From Rhodospirillales bacterium (lineage in GTDB: Bacteria; Pseudomonadota; Alphaproteobacteria; Acetobacterales; Acetobacteraceae): 64,000 nt of DNA. The notes below the pieces were generated by a model, which searched no databases, was not told where the DNA came from, and saw only the letters and a program-made list of their open reading frames with translations. Location: assembly GCA_947447625.1 (NCBI GenBank), contig CANFKS010000006.1, forward strand, positions 1 to 64,000, in the 5' to 3' direction. Each line of letters starts with the position of its first letter. Position 1 is the first letter of the stretch. Positions 17,648 through 26,942 of the stretch are shown here, in pieces. Both the position numbers and the translations under genes were made by a program.

Positions 17648-19171
17648 ATGTCACGGATTGACCCGCTGTCCATCGCGCTGTCGGGCATCGCCAACACCAA
17701 CCGCAATCTCGCGGTGCTGTCCCAGAACATCGCCAACGCCAACACCCAAGGCTACATCCACGAAAGCCACCAGCAGACCGCGGCCGACGCCAACGGCCTG
17801 CCGTTCGGCGTCCGCTCCGGGATCACGGTGCGCGATCTCGATACCGCCGTGCAGACCCAACTCCTTCTACAGAACGCCGCCACCGGGCAGGACAGCACCC
17901 GCGCCAATGCCCTCGCCCGCATCGGCCAGGTCCAGGGCAAACCCGGTGCCGGCGTCGATATCACGACGTTGCTCGGCCAGTTGCGCGACAGTTTCTCCAC
18001 CCTGCTGACCGACCCATCCTCCAGCCCGCAGCAGCAATCCGTACTCGACCAGGCCGACAGGCTGACCACCCAACTCCACCTGACCACCGACAGCATCACC
18101 CAGGAACGCCAAACCGCGCAGGACCGCGCGGTCGCCGATATCGGCGCACTCAACACCGGCCTCGCCCATATCGGCGCCCTCAGCCGACAGATCATCCAGC
18201 TCCGTGCCGTCGGCGGCAGCACGGCCAACCTCGAAAACCAGCGCGACTCCGCTGCCCAGGACGCCTCGAAACTGCTCGCCCTCAAATTTATGCCGCAACC
18301 CAACGGCGACATCGCGGTGTTGACCGACAATGGCCTGCAACTGCCGACCGACGGCAGCGCCGGCCTCACCATCAGCGCCACCACCCTGGGCTCTGCCTCC
18401 TTCTATCCCGGCGGTGGCGCCCCCGCCGTCACCCTGCACGGCCAAGACGTCACAGTGTCGCTCAACTCCGGCTCAATCGGCGCCGCCCTCGCCCTGCGGG
18501 ACACCACCCTGCCGACCTACCAGGGCACGCTTGACGAATTCGCCCAGACCCTTGCCACCCGATTTTCAAGCCAGGGCCTAACCCTGTTCACCGATCCCCA
18601 GGGCACCGTGCCAAGCCCCGCGCCGACCGGCCCGCGCCAGGCGCCCTATGTCGGGTTCGCCGGCACCATCACCGTCAATCCCGCCGTGCGAGCGCAGCCC
18701 TCTCTGGTGCGCGATGGCACGCAGTCCATCCCCGCCGGCAGTGGCCCCACCGCCTTCACCCCCAATCCCTCGGGCGGCCCGGCTGGATTCACCACCATGA
18801 TCACCCGCGTCATCAGCTACGCCCTGAGCGGCAGCATCGCGCCCAGTGTCGCCCAACCCGCGCCCTCCCTCTCTGCGATGGGCCCAACCGGCCTGCTGGT
18901 CTCACCGATCGCCGCCCCCGCCGCGCTCGCAGACTTCGCCACCGCCCTGCTCGCCAGTCAGGCCGCCGACGCTACCGACGCCAGCAACACCGCCACCGCC
19001 AGCAGCGACACCCAAAAGGCGCTGCAACAAAGCCTCTCCCAAAGCTCAGGCGTGAACATGGACACCGAACTGGCGCAAATGGTGCAGTTGCAGAACGCCT
19101 ACGCCGCCAATGCCCGCGTCATCACCACCATGCAGTCGCTGTGGGCGCAGCTGCTGCAGACCGTCCAGTAG
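17648..19171 (+). CDS. flgK: FlgK, hook-filament junction protein 1
   Basis: A 507-residue hook-associated protein placed between the hook and FlgL. It has the N-terminal motif LSQNIANANTQGYIHES near residues 24-40 and the C-terminal TELAQMVQLQNAYAANARVI, the paired D0 helices of this family. It follows flgE by 15 bp and precedes flgL by 11 bp. Exported through the flagellar type III system. Confidence 0.95.
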   Translation: MSRIDPLSIALSGIANTNRNLAVLSQNIANANTQGYIHESHQQTAADANGLPFGVRSGITVRDLDTAVQTQLLLQNAATGQDSTRANALARIGQVQGKPGAGVDITTLLGQLRDSFSTLLTDPSSSPQQQSVLDQADRLTTQLHLTTDSITQERQTAQDRAVADIGALNTGLAHIGALSRQIIQLRAVGGSTANLENQRDSAAQDASKLLALKFMPQPNGDIAVLTDNGLQLPTDGSAGLTISATTLGSASFYPGGGAPAVTLHGQDVTVSLNSGSIGAALALRDTTLPTYQGTLDEFAQTLATRFSSQGLTLFTDPQGTVPSPAPTGPRQAPYVGFAGTITVNPAVRAQPSLVRDGTQSIPAGSGPTAFTPNPSGGPAGFTTMITRVISYALSGSIAPSVAQPAPSLSAMGPTGLLVSPIAAPAALADFATALLASQAADATDASNTATASSDTQKALQQSLSQSSGVNMDTELAQMVQLQNAYAANARVITTMQSLWAQLLQTVQ

Positions 19172-19182
19172 GCCAGCCCCCC

Positions 19183-20268
19183 ATGCAGATCCCCTCCTCA
19201 AGCCCGACCTTCGGCAACGGCACCCTCTCCCAGGTGGTCAATGACGCCGCCACCATCCGCCGCCAGCTCGACGCCCTGACCCGCCAGGCCGGCGACGGTC
19301 TCGTGGCCGATACCTATTCCGGCCTCGGCGCCGCCGCAGCCATCCCCCTCTCGCTCGGCAGCGCGGTCGACGAGGCCACCACCTGGCAGGCCAACACCCA
19401 GGCCGCCAGCGGCCCGATGCAGACCGCGCAATCTGCCCTCGCGCAAATCAGCGAGATCGCAACCCATTTTTTCGGTCAGACAGCGGCCCTGAACGGCATC
19501 AACACCACCGCAATCGACACCAGCGCCGCCAGCGCGCGCGATGCCCTGACCCAGCTCTCCAGCCTGCTCAACAGCAAGTTCGGCAACATCTTCGTCTTTT
19601 CCGGCACCGACAGCGCCAATCCGCCCATCCCCGGCGACATCCTGGCCAGCGGCATGGTCACGTCAATCGCCACCGCCGTCGCCACCCTCAGCACCAACGG
19701 CGCGGCGGCAACCATCGCCAGCACCCTGGCCGCCGCCAGTTCCAACGCCGCCACCATCTCGCCGTTCTCAACCACCCTCTCGCAACCCGCCGCTGCCCTG
19801 CACGGCACCCGCCCCCTGGTGGTCGCTGGCCCTGGCGCGCCTGTCCCCACCGGCGTGCTCGCGAGCGCCAACGGCGACATCGCCTCGACCGGAAGTTCCA
19901 CCACCGGCTCCTATATCCGCGATATCATGCGCGCTTTAGCAACCATCGGCAGCCTCTCCGGCAGCCAGGCCAGCACATCTGGCCTCGACATTCTGGTGCA
20001 GGATGTCCACACCAGCCTGGGCGACGCGATCGCCGCCCTCAACAGCGACGCCGGCGTGATGGGCAACCGCCAGGCAACATTGCAGGCCCGTCAACTGAGC
20101 CTCGGCGACACCGTAACGGCCCTGCAAGGCCAGATCTCCTCCGTCAGGGACGTCGACATGGCCGCCACCCTGTCGCGCCTCACAGCCACCCAAACCCAGC
20201 TCCAAGCCTCCTATCAGCTGCTCAACACGCTGCGCTCACTGTCGCTGGCCTCGGTTCTGTCCGGCTAA
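19183..20268 (+). CDS. flgL: FlgL, hook-filament junction protein 3
   Basis: A flagellin-like 361-residue protein joining FlgK to the filament. The N-terminal helix (VVNDAATIRRQLDALTRQAGDG) and C-terminal helix (AATLSRLTATQTQLQASYQLL) are flagellin-family D0/D1 segments. It lacks the variable centre of a true flagellin and directly follows flgK. ATG 19183 is chosen; upstream in-frame codons overlap flgK. Confidence 0.9.
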   Translation: MQIPSSSPTFGNGTLSQVVNDAATIRRQLDALTRQAGDGLVADTYSGLGAAAAIPLSLGSAVDEATTWQANTQAASGPMQTAQSALAQISEIATHFFGQTAALNGINTTAIDTSAASARDALTQLSSLLNSKFGNIFVFSGTDSANPPIPGDILASGMVTSIATAVATLSTNGAAATIASTLAAASSNAATISPFSTTLSQPAAALHGTRPLVVAGPGAPVPTGVLASANGDIASTGSSTTGSYIRDIMRALATIGSLSGSQASTSGLDILVQDVHTSLGDAIAALNSDAGVMGNRQATLQARQLSLGDTVTALQGQISSVRDVDMAATLSRLTATQTQLQASYQLLNTLRSLSLASVLSG

Positions 20269-20354
20269 CCCACAATAATAATTTGTGCCCATGGTCAAAA
20301 AATCCGTCCACCTTTCATCGTTGGTTAATCAATTGACGGCACATTGCTGTCACG

Positions 20355-20371
20355 CCCGCAAAAACAGCGGG
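20355..20371. promoter_or_regulatory. ftr-like palindrome before the flagellin gene
   Basis: The site reads CCCGCAAAAACAGCGGG, 5-bp arms around AAAAACA, close in design to the 14123 and 16194 sites but with one base fewer in each arm. It sits 38 bp before the flagellin ATG. I see no GG-N10-GC sigma-54 promoter in the 141-bp spacer, so the promoter class is unclear. Confidence 0.45.
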
Positions 20372-20409
20372 GGCATGCTTCAAATTTTGGGCACGTAGGA
20401 AAACTCACC

Positions 20410-21264
20410 ATGCCTCTGAACTCCGTCAACAGCAACTTGGGCGCCACCATCGCCCTGCAGTCATTGAACGCCACCAACAGCGCGCTTCAAATGACTCAAA
20501 AACACATCTCAACCGGCTATCGCGTGGCAGACGCCACGGATGACGGCGCCGCCTATGCAGTGGCCCAACGCATCCGGTCGGACGTCAACGCCATCACCAG
20601 CGCCAACCAGCAACTCGGCAACATCCAGGGCCTGCTATCGACCACCAACACCGCGCTCAACAACGTCTCAAATTTGATGTCCGACGCGCGTCAAGTGCTG
20701 GTAAGGCTGTCCGACAGCAACACACAGGGCACACAGCGCACGCAGTACATCGCGCAGTACAAGTCCATGGTATCCAACTTAAAGAGCTTCTTCCAGGACG
20801 CGAGCTACAGCGGCAAGACCCTGGTCGGTAACATCAACGGCGCCAGTGGCTTCGGACGGGTCGCCGTGGTGCGCAACGAAGTCGGCTCCACCTACGGCAT
20901 CGCGACCTACGGCGGTTCGGCGTTCATGGCCAGCATCTCCTTTACCAGCACCCAACTCGGCGGCGTCAGCACGGTGGCCGCGATGATCGGTACCGCCAGC
21001 AGCGCCACGTTCATGAACAAGCTCAACGCGCTCGGCACCGCGATGGCCACCTATGGCGCGGCCTACAAATATGTTGCCAATCAGGTCAGCTACAACAGTG
21101 ACAAGATGGACGCCCTCAACACCGGCCTCGGCGCCCTCATCGACGCCGATCTTGCCAAGGAATCGGCCAAGCTCCAGGCGCTGCAAATCCGCCAGCAGCT
21201 CGGCACCCAGGCCCTCTCCATCGCCAACCAGGCACCGCAGTCTCTCTTGAGCCTGTTCAAGTAG
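20410..21264 (+). CDS. fliC: Flagellin, filament subunit
   Basis: A 284-residue flagellin, short as in Caulobacter-type alphaproteobacteria. Conserved helices occupy both ends: IALQSLNATNSALQMTQKHI with STGYRVADATDDGAAYAVAQ, and LAKESAKLQALQIRQQLGTQ near the end. A small Ser/Thr-rich middle is a plausible O-glycosylation surface given the glycosyltransferases downstream. ATG 20410 follows a GTAGGAAAAC ribosome site. It is followed by flbT and flaF, the usual regulators and chaperone. Confidence 0.95.
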   Translation: MPLNSVNSNLGATIALQSLNATNSALQMTQKHISTGYRVADATDDGAAYAVAQRIRSDVNAITSANQQLGNIQGLLSTTNTALNNVSNLMSDARQVLVRLSDSNTQGTQRTQYIAQYKSMVSNLKSFFQDASYSGKTLVGNINGASGFGRVAVVRNEVGSTYGIATYGGSAFMASISFTSTQLGGVSTVAAMIGTASSATFMNKLNALGTAMATYGAAYKYVANQVSYNSDKMDALNTGLGALIDADLAKESAKLQALQIRQQLGTQALSIANQAPQSLLSLFK

Positions 21265-21354
21265 CGGCGACGATGCAAGCGATCGGGCAAACAAAACGTG
21301 TGCCCGCACGCAATCGCCTCGCCGTTGAACGAGGCACCCGAGGAGAGTGAGCCC

Positions 21355-21813
21355 ATGTCGACGCTGGTTCTCGAACTGCGTCCGGGTGAGGTGATGATCG
21401 TGAACGGCGCACCGATCCGATTCCGCACCAAAACCCGACTGGAATTGACTGCCCATGCCCGCTTCCTGTTCGGCAAGCAGATCATGGCCCCGGACGATGT
21501 CGATTCGCCCGCCCGGCGGATCTATTTTGCTCTGCAATCCGCCTATATCGGCACATCTTTGGAACGCGAGAACGGCCTTGTCGCGGCACGCGGCTACATC
21601 GCCGCCTTCAAGGATTCCACCACGTCCCAACTGGCGCGCGAAATCCTTGACCGGGCGCTGACCGCCGCCGAGGGCGACAACTGCTACCAGGCGCTGAAAC
21701 TGGTCCGGCGGATCATCCGTCATGAGGACTCGGTGCTGGGCCGCCCCGAAATGCCCCCACCCGATCACCCGCCCCGCTCGGATCACACCGCGCGCTCAAT
21801 GGTCGACGCCTGA
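21355..21813 (+). CDS. flbT: FlbT, post-transcriptional regulator of flagellin
   Basis: A 152-residue protein of the FlbT family. It opens with MSTLVLELRPGEVMIVNGAP and contains RLELTAHARFLFGKQIM, typical of the family. In Caulobacter FlbT binds the 5' leader of flagellin mRNA and triggers its decay when assembly is incomplete. A GGAGAG ribosome site precedes ATG 21355. It lies between flagellin and flaF, as in many alphaproteobacteria. Confidence 0.93.
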   Translation: MSTLVLELRPGEVMIVNGAPIRFRTKTRLELTAHARFLFGKQIMAPDDVDSPARRIYFALQSAYIGTSLERENGLVAARGYIAAFKDSTTSQLAREILDRALTAAEGDNCYQALKLVRRIIRHEDSVLGRPEMPPPDHPPRSDHTARSMVDA

Positions 21814-21847
21814 TCGATTCCTTCACTTGCATGACGAGGAAAACCCG

Positions 21848-22195
21848 ATGTCATCCCACGCCAAAGCCTCTCGGGCCTATGCTGCAACGCAGGGGTTCCG
21901 CAGCCTGCGCGAACAGGAGGCGGACCTCTTCCTGAGGGCAAATGCGGCCTTGCGCCACTCGCGTGATGCCGGCCCCCTGCCCCTGATCCGCGCTCTGTCT
22001 GACACCGGCCGGTTGTGGAGTGCCGTGATCGACTTGGTCCGTGACCCCGAAAACGCACTTCCCGCCCCCCTCAAAGCCTCGATCGTCTCGGTCGGGCTTG
22101 CCGTTCAGCGCGAGGTCGACCGCCCGGCCCCCGACATCGACTTCCTGATTGCCGTCAACGCCGATCTCGCCGCGGGGCTCGCCAGCCGCCCCTGA
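21848..22195 (+). CDS. flaF: FlaF, flagellin synthesis/export partner
   Basis: A 115-residue protein of the FlaF family, needed with FlbT for flagellin production and probably a flagellin-specific chaperone. The family features are ASRAYAATQGFRSLREQEAD near the start and LWSAVIDLVRDPENALPAPL in the centre. It is 34 bp behind flbT and is followed 52 bp later by the TPR-methyltransferase gene. Confidence 0.92.
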   Translation: MSSHAKASRAYAATQGFRSLREQEADLFLRANAALRHSRDAGPLPLIRALSDTGRLWSAVIDLVRDPENALPAPLKASIVSVGLAVQREVDRPAPDIDFLIAVNADLAAGLASRP

Positions 22196-22247
22196 TCGGC
22201 TGGCCTGACCCTGATCTTCAGCGCACCGACTCAAAAGGAGTCATGCT

Positions 22248-23687
22248 ATGCAATCCACCACCCAGGATCGCCTCGCCTCCACTCTCATCCAGCAGGCCAA
22301 CCGCCTGTTTACATCCGGGCGCTTCGATGCCTCCCGCATGGTTATCGCAGCACTGCGTCGCAGCACGGCCGCGACATCCGACGCCGACCACATCGAAGCC
22401 CGCCTCTGCATCGCCGAAGGCCGCCTGCCCGACGCCCTTCGCCTGCTTGATGGCGCCATCGGCCGCACCCCCGCCTCCCCCGCACTCCACCTGCTGCGCG
22501 CCGAGGCCCGCTCGCGCCTCGACGACCATGCCGGTGCCGCGGCCGACGCCGCCGAAGCCACGCTGCTCGCACCCGAGGACTCCCATGCCAAGGCGATGCT
22601 CGGCCTCATTATGATCGAACTCGGTCACCTGCCCGACGCCGTCGCCTGCCTCCATGACGCAGTACAACGCACGCCCACCCTCGGTGCCGCATGGCGCGGC
22701 CTCGCTGAAGCCATGACCAGGCTGGGCGACTCCCCCGCCGCCGCCGCCGTGCATGACGCCGCCATCGCCAACATACCGCACGACGCGCCGCTGCGCCTTG
22801 CCGCCATGATGACCGCAATGCGCGAACGCAATTTCGAACGCGCCCTCGCGCTCGGCCTCGCTGCCCGGCAGGACGGCGTGGCCGACGCCTGCATCTTCGG
22901 CCTGCTCGGCCACGGCTGCAGCAAACTCGGCCGCCACGCCGAAGCCGCAGAACACTACCAGGACGCCCTGCGCATGGCCCCCGAAGACCCCTACGTGCGC
23001 CACCTCGTGCGCGCCGCCGGCCTGCTCCCCGACATCGAACACGCCCCCCTGCCCTATCTCGAAACCGTGTTCGACGGCTATGCCGATAGCTTCGATCAAC
23101 ACCTCGCCGACCTGGGCTACCAGGTGCCCGGTGCCATTCGCGAAACTCTCGACCACCTCATTGAACAAAACCAGATCACCACCCTGGGTGACGTCCTTGA
23201 TCTCGGCTGTGGCACCGGCCTCGTCGGCAGTTTCATCGCCGACCTGCCGCTGACCAGCCTGATCGGCATCGACATCTCTGAAAACATGATCGCCAAGGCC
23301 CGTGCCAAGGGCCTTTACACGGACTTCGTGGTCGCCGACATCGCCGCCTACCTCAACACCACACCCGCCCGCTGGAATGTCGTCCTCGGCGGCGATGTGC
23401 TGTGCTACCGCGGCGCCCTGGACAGCCTGTTCACCTCCGCCGCCACCGCTCTGCGGCCAGGCGGCTGGCTGATCTGTACCGTCGAACATGATCCCACGGC
23501 GCTCAATCCAGGCTGGCGTCTCGAGGCCCAGGGCCGATACACGCACCATGCCGACTACGTCGCGGCCTGCCTCACCAGCGCCGGCCTGCAGACCATCGAA
23601 CTCCGTCCCGAGACGCTGCGCTACGAAGGCGGCGCGCCCGTCGATGGCCTGATCATCACCGCGCGCAAAGCCTCGGCCGATGTCTGA
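22248..23687 (+). CDS. TPR-repeat SAM-dependent methyltransferase
   Basis: A 479-residue protein with TPR-like helical repeats over about 1-270 and a C-terminal class I methyltransferase domain; motif I VLDLGCGTGLVGSF is near residue 315. The TPR part probably binds a protein or glycan-bearing partner and the domain transfers a methyl group from SAM. Directly behind flaF and overlapping the next gene by 8 bp, it is a candidate flagellin or flagellin-glycan methyltransferase. That role is inference from context. ATG 22248 has a strong AAAGGAG site. Confidence 0.85.
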   Translation: MQSTTQDRLASTLIQQANRLFTSGRFDASRMVIAALRRSTAATSDADHIEARLCIAEGRLPDALRLLDGAIGRTPASPALHLLRAEARSRLDDHAGAAADAAEATLLAPEDSHAKAMLGLIMIELGHLPDAVACLHDAVQRTPTLGAAWRGLAEAMTRLGDSPAAAAVHDAAIANIPHDAPLRLAAMMTAMRERNFERALALGLAARQDGVADACIFGLLGHGCSKLGRHAEAAEHYQDALRMAPEDPYVRHLVRAAGLLPDIEHAPLPYLETVFDGYADSFDQHLADLGYQVPGAIRETLDHLIEQNQITTLGDVLDLGCGTGLVGSFIADLPLTSLIGIDISENMIAKARAKGLYTDFVVADIAAYLNTTPARWNVVLGGDVLCYRGALDSLFTSAATALRPGGWLICTVEHDPTALNPGWRLEAQGRYTHHADYVAACLTSAGLQTIELRPETLRYEGGAPVDGLIITARKASADV

Positions 23688-25884
23688 ATCTGCTCACTTG
23701 GATCCCACCGCCGTCCTCAACCGCGCCATCGAGGCCGAACACGCCGGGGACCGCGATGCCGCGCGCAGCCTGATGCGCGCGATGCAACAGCGCCTGCCGT
23801 TCTGGGACGAAATTCCCCTCCGACTGGCCGAATCCTTCCGTGCGGCAGGTGAAACCACCGAAGCCATCGCGGCCTACGAAGCCGTCCTCGACTGCAACCC
23901 CAAACGCCCCGAAGCCCTCCTCGCCCTCGGCGTCCTGCGTCTGGCCACAGGGCAGGTCGACCTCGCCGAGCGCTTGCTGATCCAGTGCTGCGGTATCGCC
24001 CCCGACCATCCCGAAGCATGGGACGCCCTGGGCGCGTCGCTTCTGCTGAGCCATGATCCCCTGGCCGCCGAATCCGCCTTCGCCCAGGCCCAACTCCTTG
24101 CCCCCGATAGCGTCATCTTCGCGCTGCACCGCACCGAAGCCGCCTTCGCCGCCGGCTGCGGCCCGGAGGAAGTCGCCCGCCTCGAATGCATCCGCCAAGA
24201 GGACCCCGCCAACGTCCCCGTCCTGGCAGCGCTCGGCGAAGCCTACGAACGCCTGGGCCGGCGAGCCGAAGCGATAGATGACCTGACACTCGCCACCATG
24301 CTCCGACCCGACGAAGTCCTCCCTGTCGCCTCCCTCGCCCAATGCCTCGTTCGCGCCAACCGCATGATCGAAGCCCTCGCCGCCTTCGACCGCGCCATCA
24401 CCCTCACACAAGACCAACCCAGCGAACGCATCACCCTCGAACTCCGCAACAACCGCGCCGCCACCCTGCTCCGCCTGCATCGCTTCAGGGAGGCAATCAA
24501 CGAACTCGAATCCCTCATCGCCCAACACGGCGACCATCCAGGCCTGCTCAACAACCTCGCCAATGCCCTCGTGTCGCTCGGCCGGCAGCACGAAGGCGCC
24601 GCTGTCGCCCGCCGCGCCATCGCCAACGAACCGCATTCGAACCTCGCCTGGCGCAGCCTGTGCAACGCCCTGCCCTATTGTGCGGATACCGACGGCGCCA
24701 AACTCCTCGCCGCCACCAAAACCACCGGCCGCCAACACCCGCGCCACGATCTCCCCCGCCTCCCCCGCCCGTCTGACCCGCAACGGCGCCTGCGCGTCGG
24801 CCTGCTCTCCCCCACATTGAAAACCCATCCCGTCGGGTGGCTCACCATCGCTGGCTTCGAGAACCTCGACCCCGCCGCCTTCGAACTGCACGCCATCGGC
24901 GCCGAACACGGCGCCGACCCGATCTACCGCCGCTTCCGCCAACTCGCCGCCAGTTGGACCATCCCGTCCGGGCTCGGCGCTGCCGTCCCCACACAAATCC
25001 GCGCCCTAGACCTCGACATCGTCATCGACCTTGGCGGCTACGGCGACCAAGGCCTGATGCCGCTCTGCGCCGATCGTCTTGCCCCGCTTCAAATCAAATG
25101 GGTCGGCTCGCAAAACCACAGCACCGGCCTCGCGGAAATGGACTGGTTCATCACCGACCACCGCGAAACCCCGGCCGGGTTCGAACCGCTCTATTCGGAA
25201 CGCCTTTTGCGCCTGCCAGACGGATACGTCTGCTACAGCCCCCCAGCCTACGCGCCCGCGGTCGCTTCCCTGCCCGCCTTGCGCACCGGCGCCATAACCT
25301 TTGGCTGCTTCAACAATCTCGCCAAGGTCACCCCAACCACCATTGCCGCCTGGGCCGCCATCCTGCGCGCGACTCCAGGCTCTCGCTTCATCATGAAATG
25401 CCACCAGATGAGCGACCCCGAAACGCGCGATACCTTCGTCGCGGCCTTCGCCCATCATGGCGTCGACCCCACCCGCATTGAGCCCCGCGGCGGCTCCCCA
25501 CATCGCACCCTCCTCGAACAATACGGCGACGTCGACATCGTGCTCGACCCCTTCCCCTACGCCGGCGGCCTGACCACATGCGAAGCCCTTTGGATGGGCG
25601 TTCCGGTGATCACCATGCCCGGGGAAATCTTTGCCGCCCGCCACTCGGCCAGCCACCTCGGCAATATTGGCCTCGATGACTGGATTGCCCCAGACCTCGC
25701 CGCCTACCAAACCCAAGCCATCGCCCGCGCCACAGACCTGCCAGCCCTCGCCGCCCTGCGCCAATCCCTCCGCCCGCGCATGAAAGCGAGCCCCCTGTGC
25801 GATGCCCCCCGCTTCGGCCACCACTTGGGCGCCGCACTCCGCAACGCCTGGCAAACCGCCTGCGCCGAAGAGCACGCGGCATGA
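23680..25884 (+). CDS. TPR and GT41 (O-GlcNAc-transferase-like) protein, candidate flagellin glycosyltransferase
   Basis: A 734-residue protein with about ten TPR repeats (1-345) followed by a GT41/SPINDLY-type glycosyltransferase. The GT41 signs are SPTLKTHPVGW near 373, a MDWFITDHRETP segment near 488, and DIVLDPFPYAGG near 622 followed by TTCEALWMGVPVI. These enzymes move a sugar from a nucleotide donor to Ser/Thr of a protein chosen by the TPR arm. In Caulobacter the TPR-glycosyltransferase FlmG modifies flagellin, so its position after flagellin-flbT-flaF makes flagellin the likely target. The sugar is unknown. Confidence 0.9.
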   Translation: MSESAHLDPTAVLNRAIEAEHAGDRDAARSLMRAMQQRLPFWDEIPLRLAESFRAAGETTEAIAAYEAVLDCNPKRPEALLALGVLRLATGQVDLAERLLIQCCGIAPDHPEAWDALGASLLLSHDPLAAESAFAQAQLLAPDSVIFALHRTEAAFAAGCGPEEVARLECIRQEDPANVPVLAALGEAYERLGRRAEAIDDLTLATMLRPDEVLPVASLAQCLVRANRMIEALAAFDRAITLTQDQPSERITLELRNNRAATLLRLHRFREAINELESLIAQHGDHPGLLNNLANALVSLGRQHEGAAVARRAIANEPHSNLAWRSLCNALPYCADTDGAKLLAATKTTGRQHPRHDLPRLPRPSDPQRRLRVGLLSPTLKTHPVGWLTIAGFENLDPAAFELHAIGAEHGADPIYRRFRQLAASWTIPSGLGAAVPTQIRALDLDIVIDLGGYGDQGLMPLCADRLAPLQIKWVGSQNHSTGLAEMDWFITDHRETPAGFEPLYSERLLRLPDGYVCYSPPAYAPAVASLPALRTGAITFGCFNNLAKVTPTTIAAWAAILRATPGSRFIMKCHQMSDPETRDTFVAAFAHHGVDPTRIEPRGGSPHRTLLEQYGDVDIVLDPFPYAGGLTTCEALWMGVPVITMPGEIFAARHSASHLGNIGLDDWIAPDLAAYQTQAIARATDLPALAALRQSLRPRMKASPLCDAPRFGHHLGAALRNAWQTACAEEHAA

Positions 25885-26939
25885 CCATCAGCCCCAGCGT
25901 CGATGTAAATCTATTCGTCTACAACGCCGCCGACACGATCAGCGAAACCCTGGACTGCATCCTCACCCAGTCCTGGCCCAACCTGCGGCTAACCGTCATC
26001 GACAACGCCTCCACCGACGACACCCCCGCCATTGTCGCCCGCACAACCGACCACCGGATCCGTCTCATCCGCAACCGCATCAACATCGGCCCCGTCCTCA
26101 ACTGCCAACGCGCCTTCTGGCATGGAACGTCGGATTTCGTGATGCCCAAGACTGGCGATGACCTCCTCGCACCCGACTTCATCGCCGAAATCATGGAAAC
26201 CCTGCTCCAAAACCCCGAAACCGCGATGTGCCACGCCGCCGGGCTCATCTTTGACGACGACCGCTCCGTCCGCGCCGCCTACCCGCCCACCCACAGCCTC
26301 GATGCCACCAGCCCCGATCCTGTTGCCCGCGCCCGCCACGTCATGGCGCACTACACCAGCGCACCCGCGTTCTGGGGGATTTACCGCCGTGCCGGTATCG
26401 AACGCCTCGCCCCCCTGGCCTACCGGCCCGGTTGGGATCACGCCGTCCTCGCCGAACTCGCGCTCTACGGCGAAATCCGCGCTCTGGACGCCACCCTGTT
26501 CTGGCGACGACATGGCGGCAAGAACGTCGCCGACCTCGCCCGCGGCTGTTCGCAATTCACCCAGCGCAACCTGCCACTCGACGACGCCCTGGCCGACCTG
26601 TTCTGGCACATACCCCTCACCGCCACGGCGTACGGTCATATCGAACGCTTCGCCGTCGCCCGCATCGATCCGGCCGAACGCCGTGCCCTGATGCAAAGCG
26701 TCCCGCCCATCTTCCGCGCCCGCTGGCTTCCAATGATGCGCCAGGAAGCCGCTCATTTCCGCGCCGCGCTGCCCGATCTGCTCGATCGCCTGGCCGCCGA
26801 ACACGGCGTGGTGGCTCCTTGGGCTGGCCGGCAAATTGCCGACGCGCTCAACGCCCTCAGCGCTCTCGTCCCGGAAGCTGACTTCAGCCCCGAACGCAGC
26901 GCCGTGGAAGCCCTCTCGACCCGGCTGATATCCGCTTGA
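25881..26939 (+). CDS. GT2-family glycosyltransferase
   Basis: A 352-residue family 2 glycosyltransferase with an N-terminal nucleotide-sugar fold: VDVNLFVYNAADTISETLD, then VIDNASTDDTPAIV and the acidic TGDDLLAPDF corresponding to the DxD region. ATG 25881 overlaps the stop of the GT41 gene as ATGA, so the two are coupled. Together they suggest stepwise building or extension of a glycan on flagellin; donor and acceptor are not known. It converges on apt with only 3 bp between stops. Confidence 0.87.
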   Translation: MTISPSVDVNLFVYNAADTISETLDCILTQSWPNLRLTVIDNASTDDTPAIVARTTDHRIRLIRNRINIGPVLNCQRAFWHGTSDFVMPKTGDDLLAPDFIAEIMETLLQNPETAMCHAAGLIFDDDRSVRAAYPPTHSLDATSPDPVARARHVMAHYTSAPAFWGIYRRAGIERLAPLAYRPGWDHAVLAELALYGEIRALDATLFWRRHGGKNVADLARGCSQFTQRNLPLDDALADLFWHIPLTATAYGHIERFAVARIDPAERRALMQSVPPIFRARWLPMMRQEAAHFRAALPDLLDRLAAEHGVVAPWAGRQIADALNALSALVPEADFSPERSAVEALSTRLISA

Positions 26940-26942
26940 ACC

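Noticed and set aside
21270-21320. Terminator between flagellin and flbT
   Set aside because: Only a weak GGGCA/TGCCC pairing with a long loop and no T-run; not enough to call.
23656-24996. Minus-strand Gly/Asp-rich protein
   Set aside because: Shadow of the TPR region of the GT41 gene.
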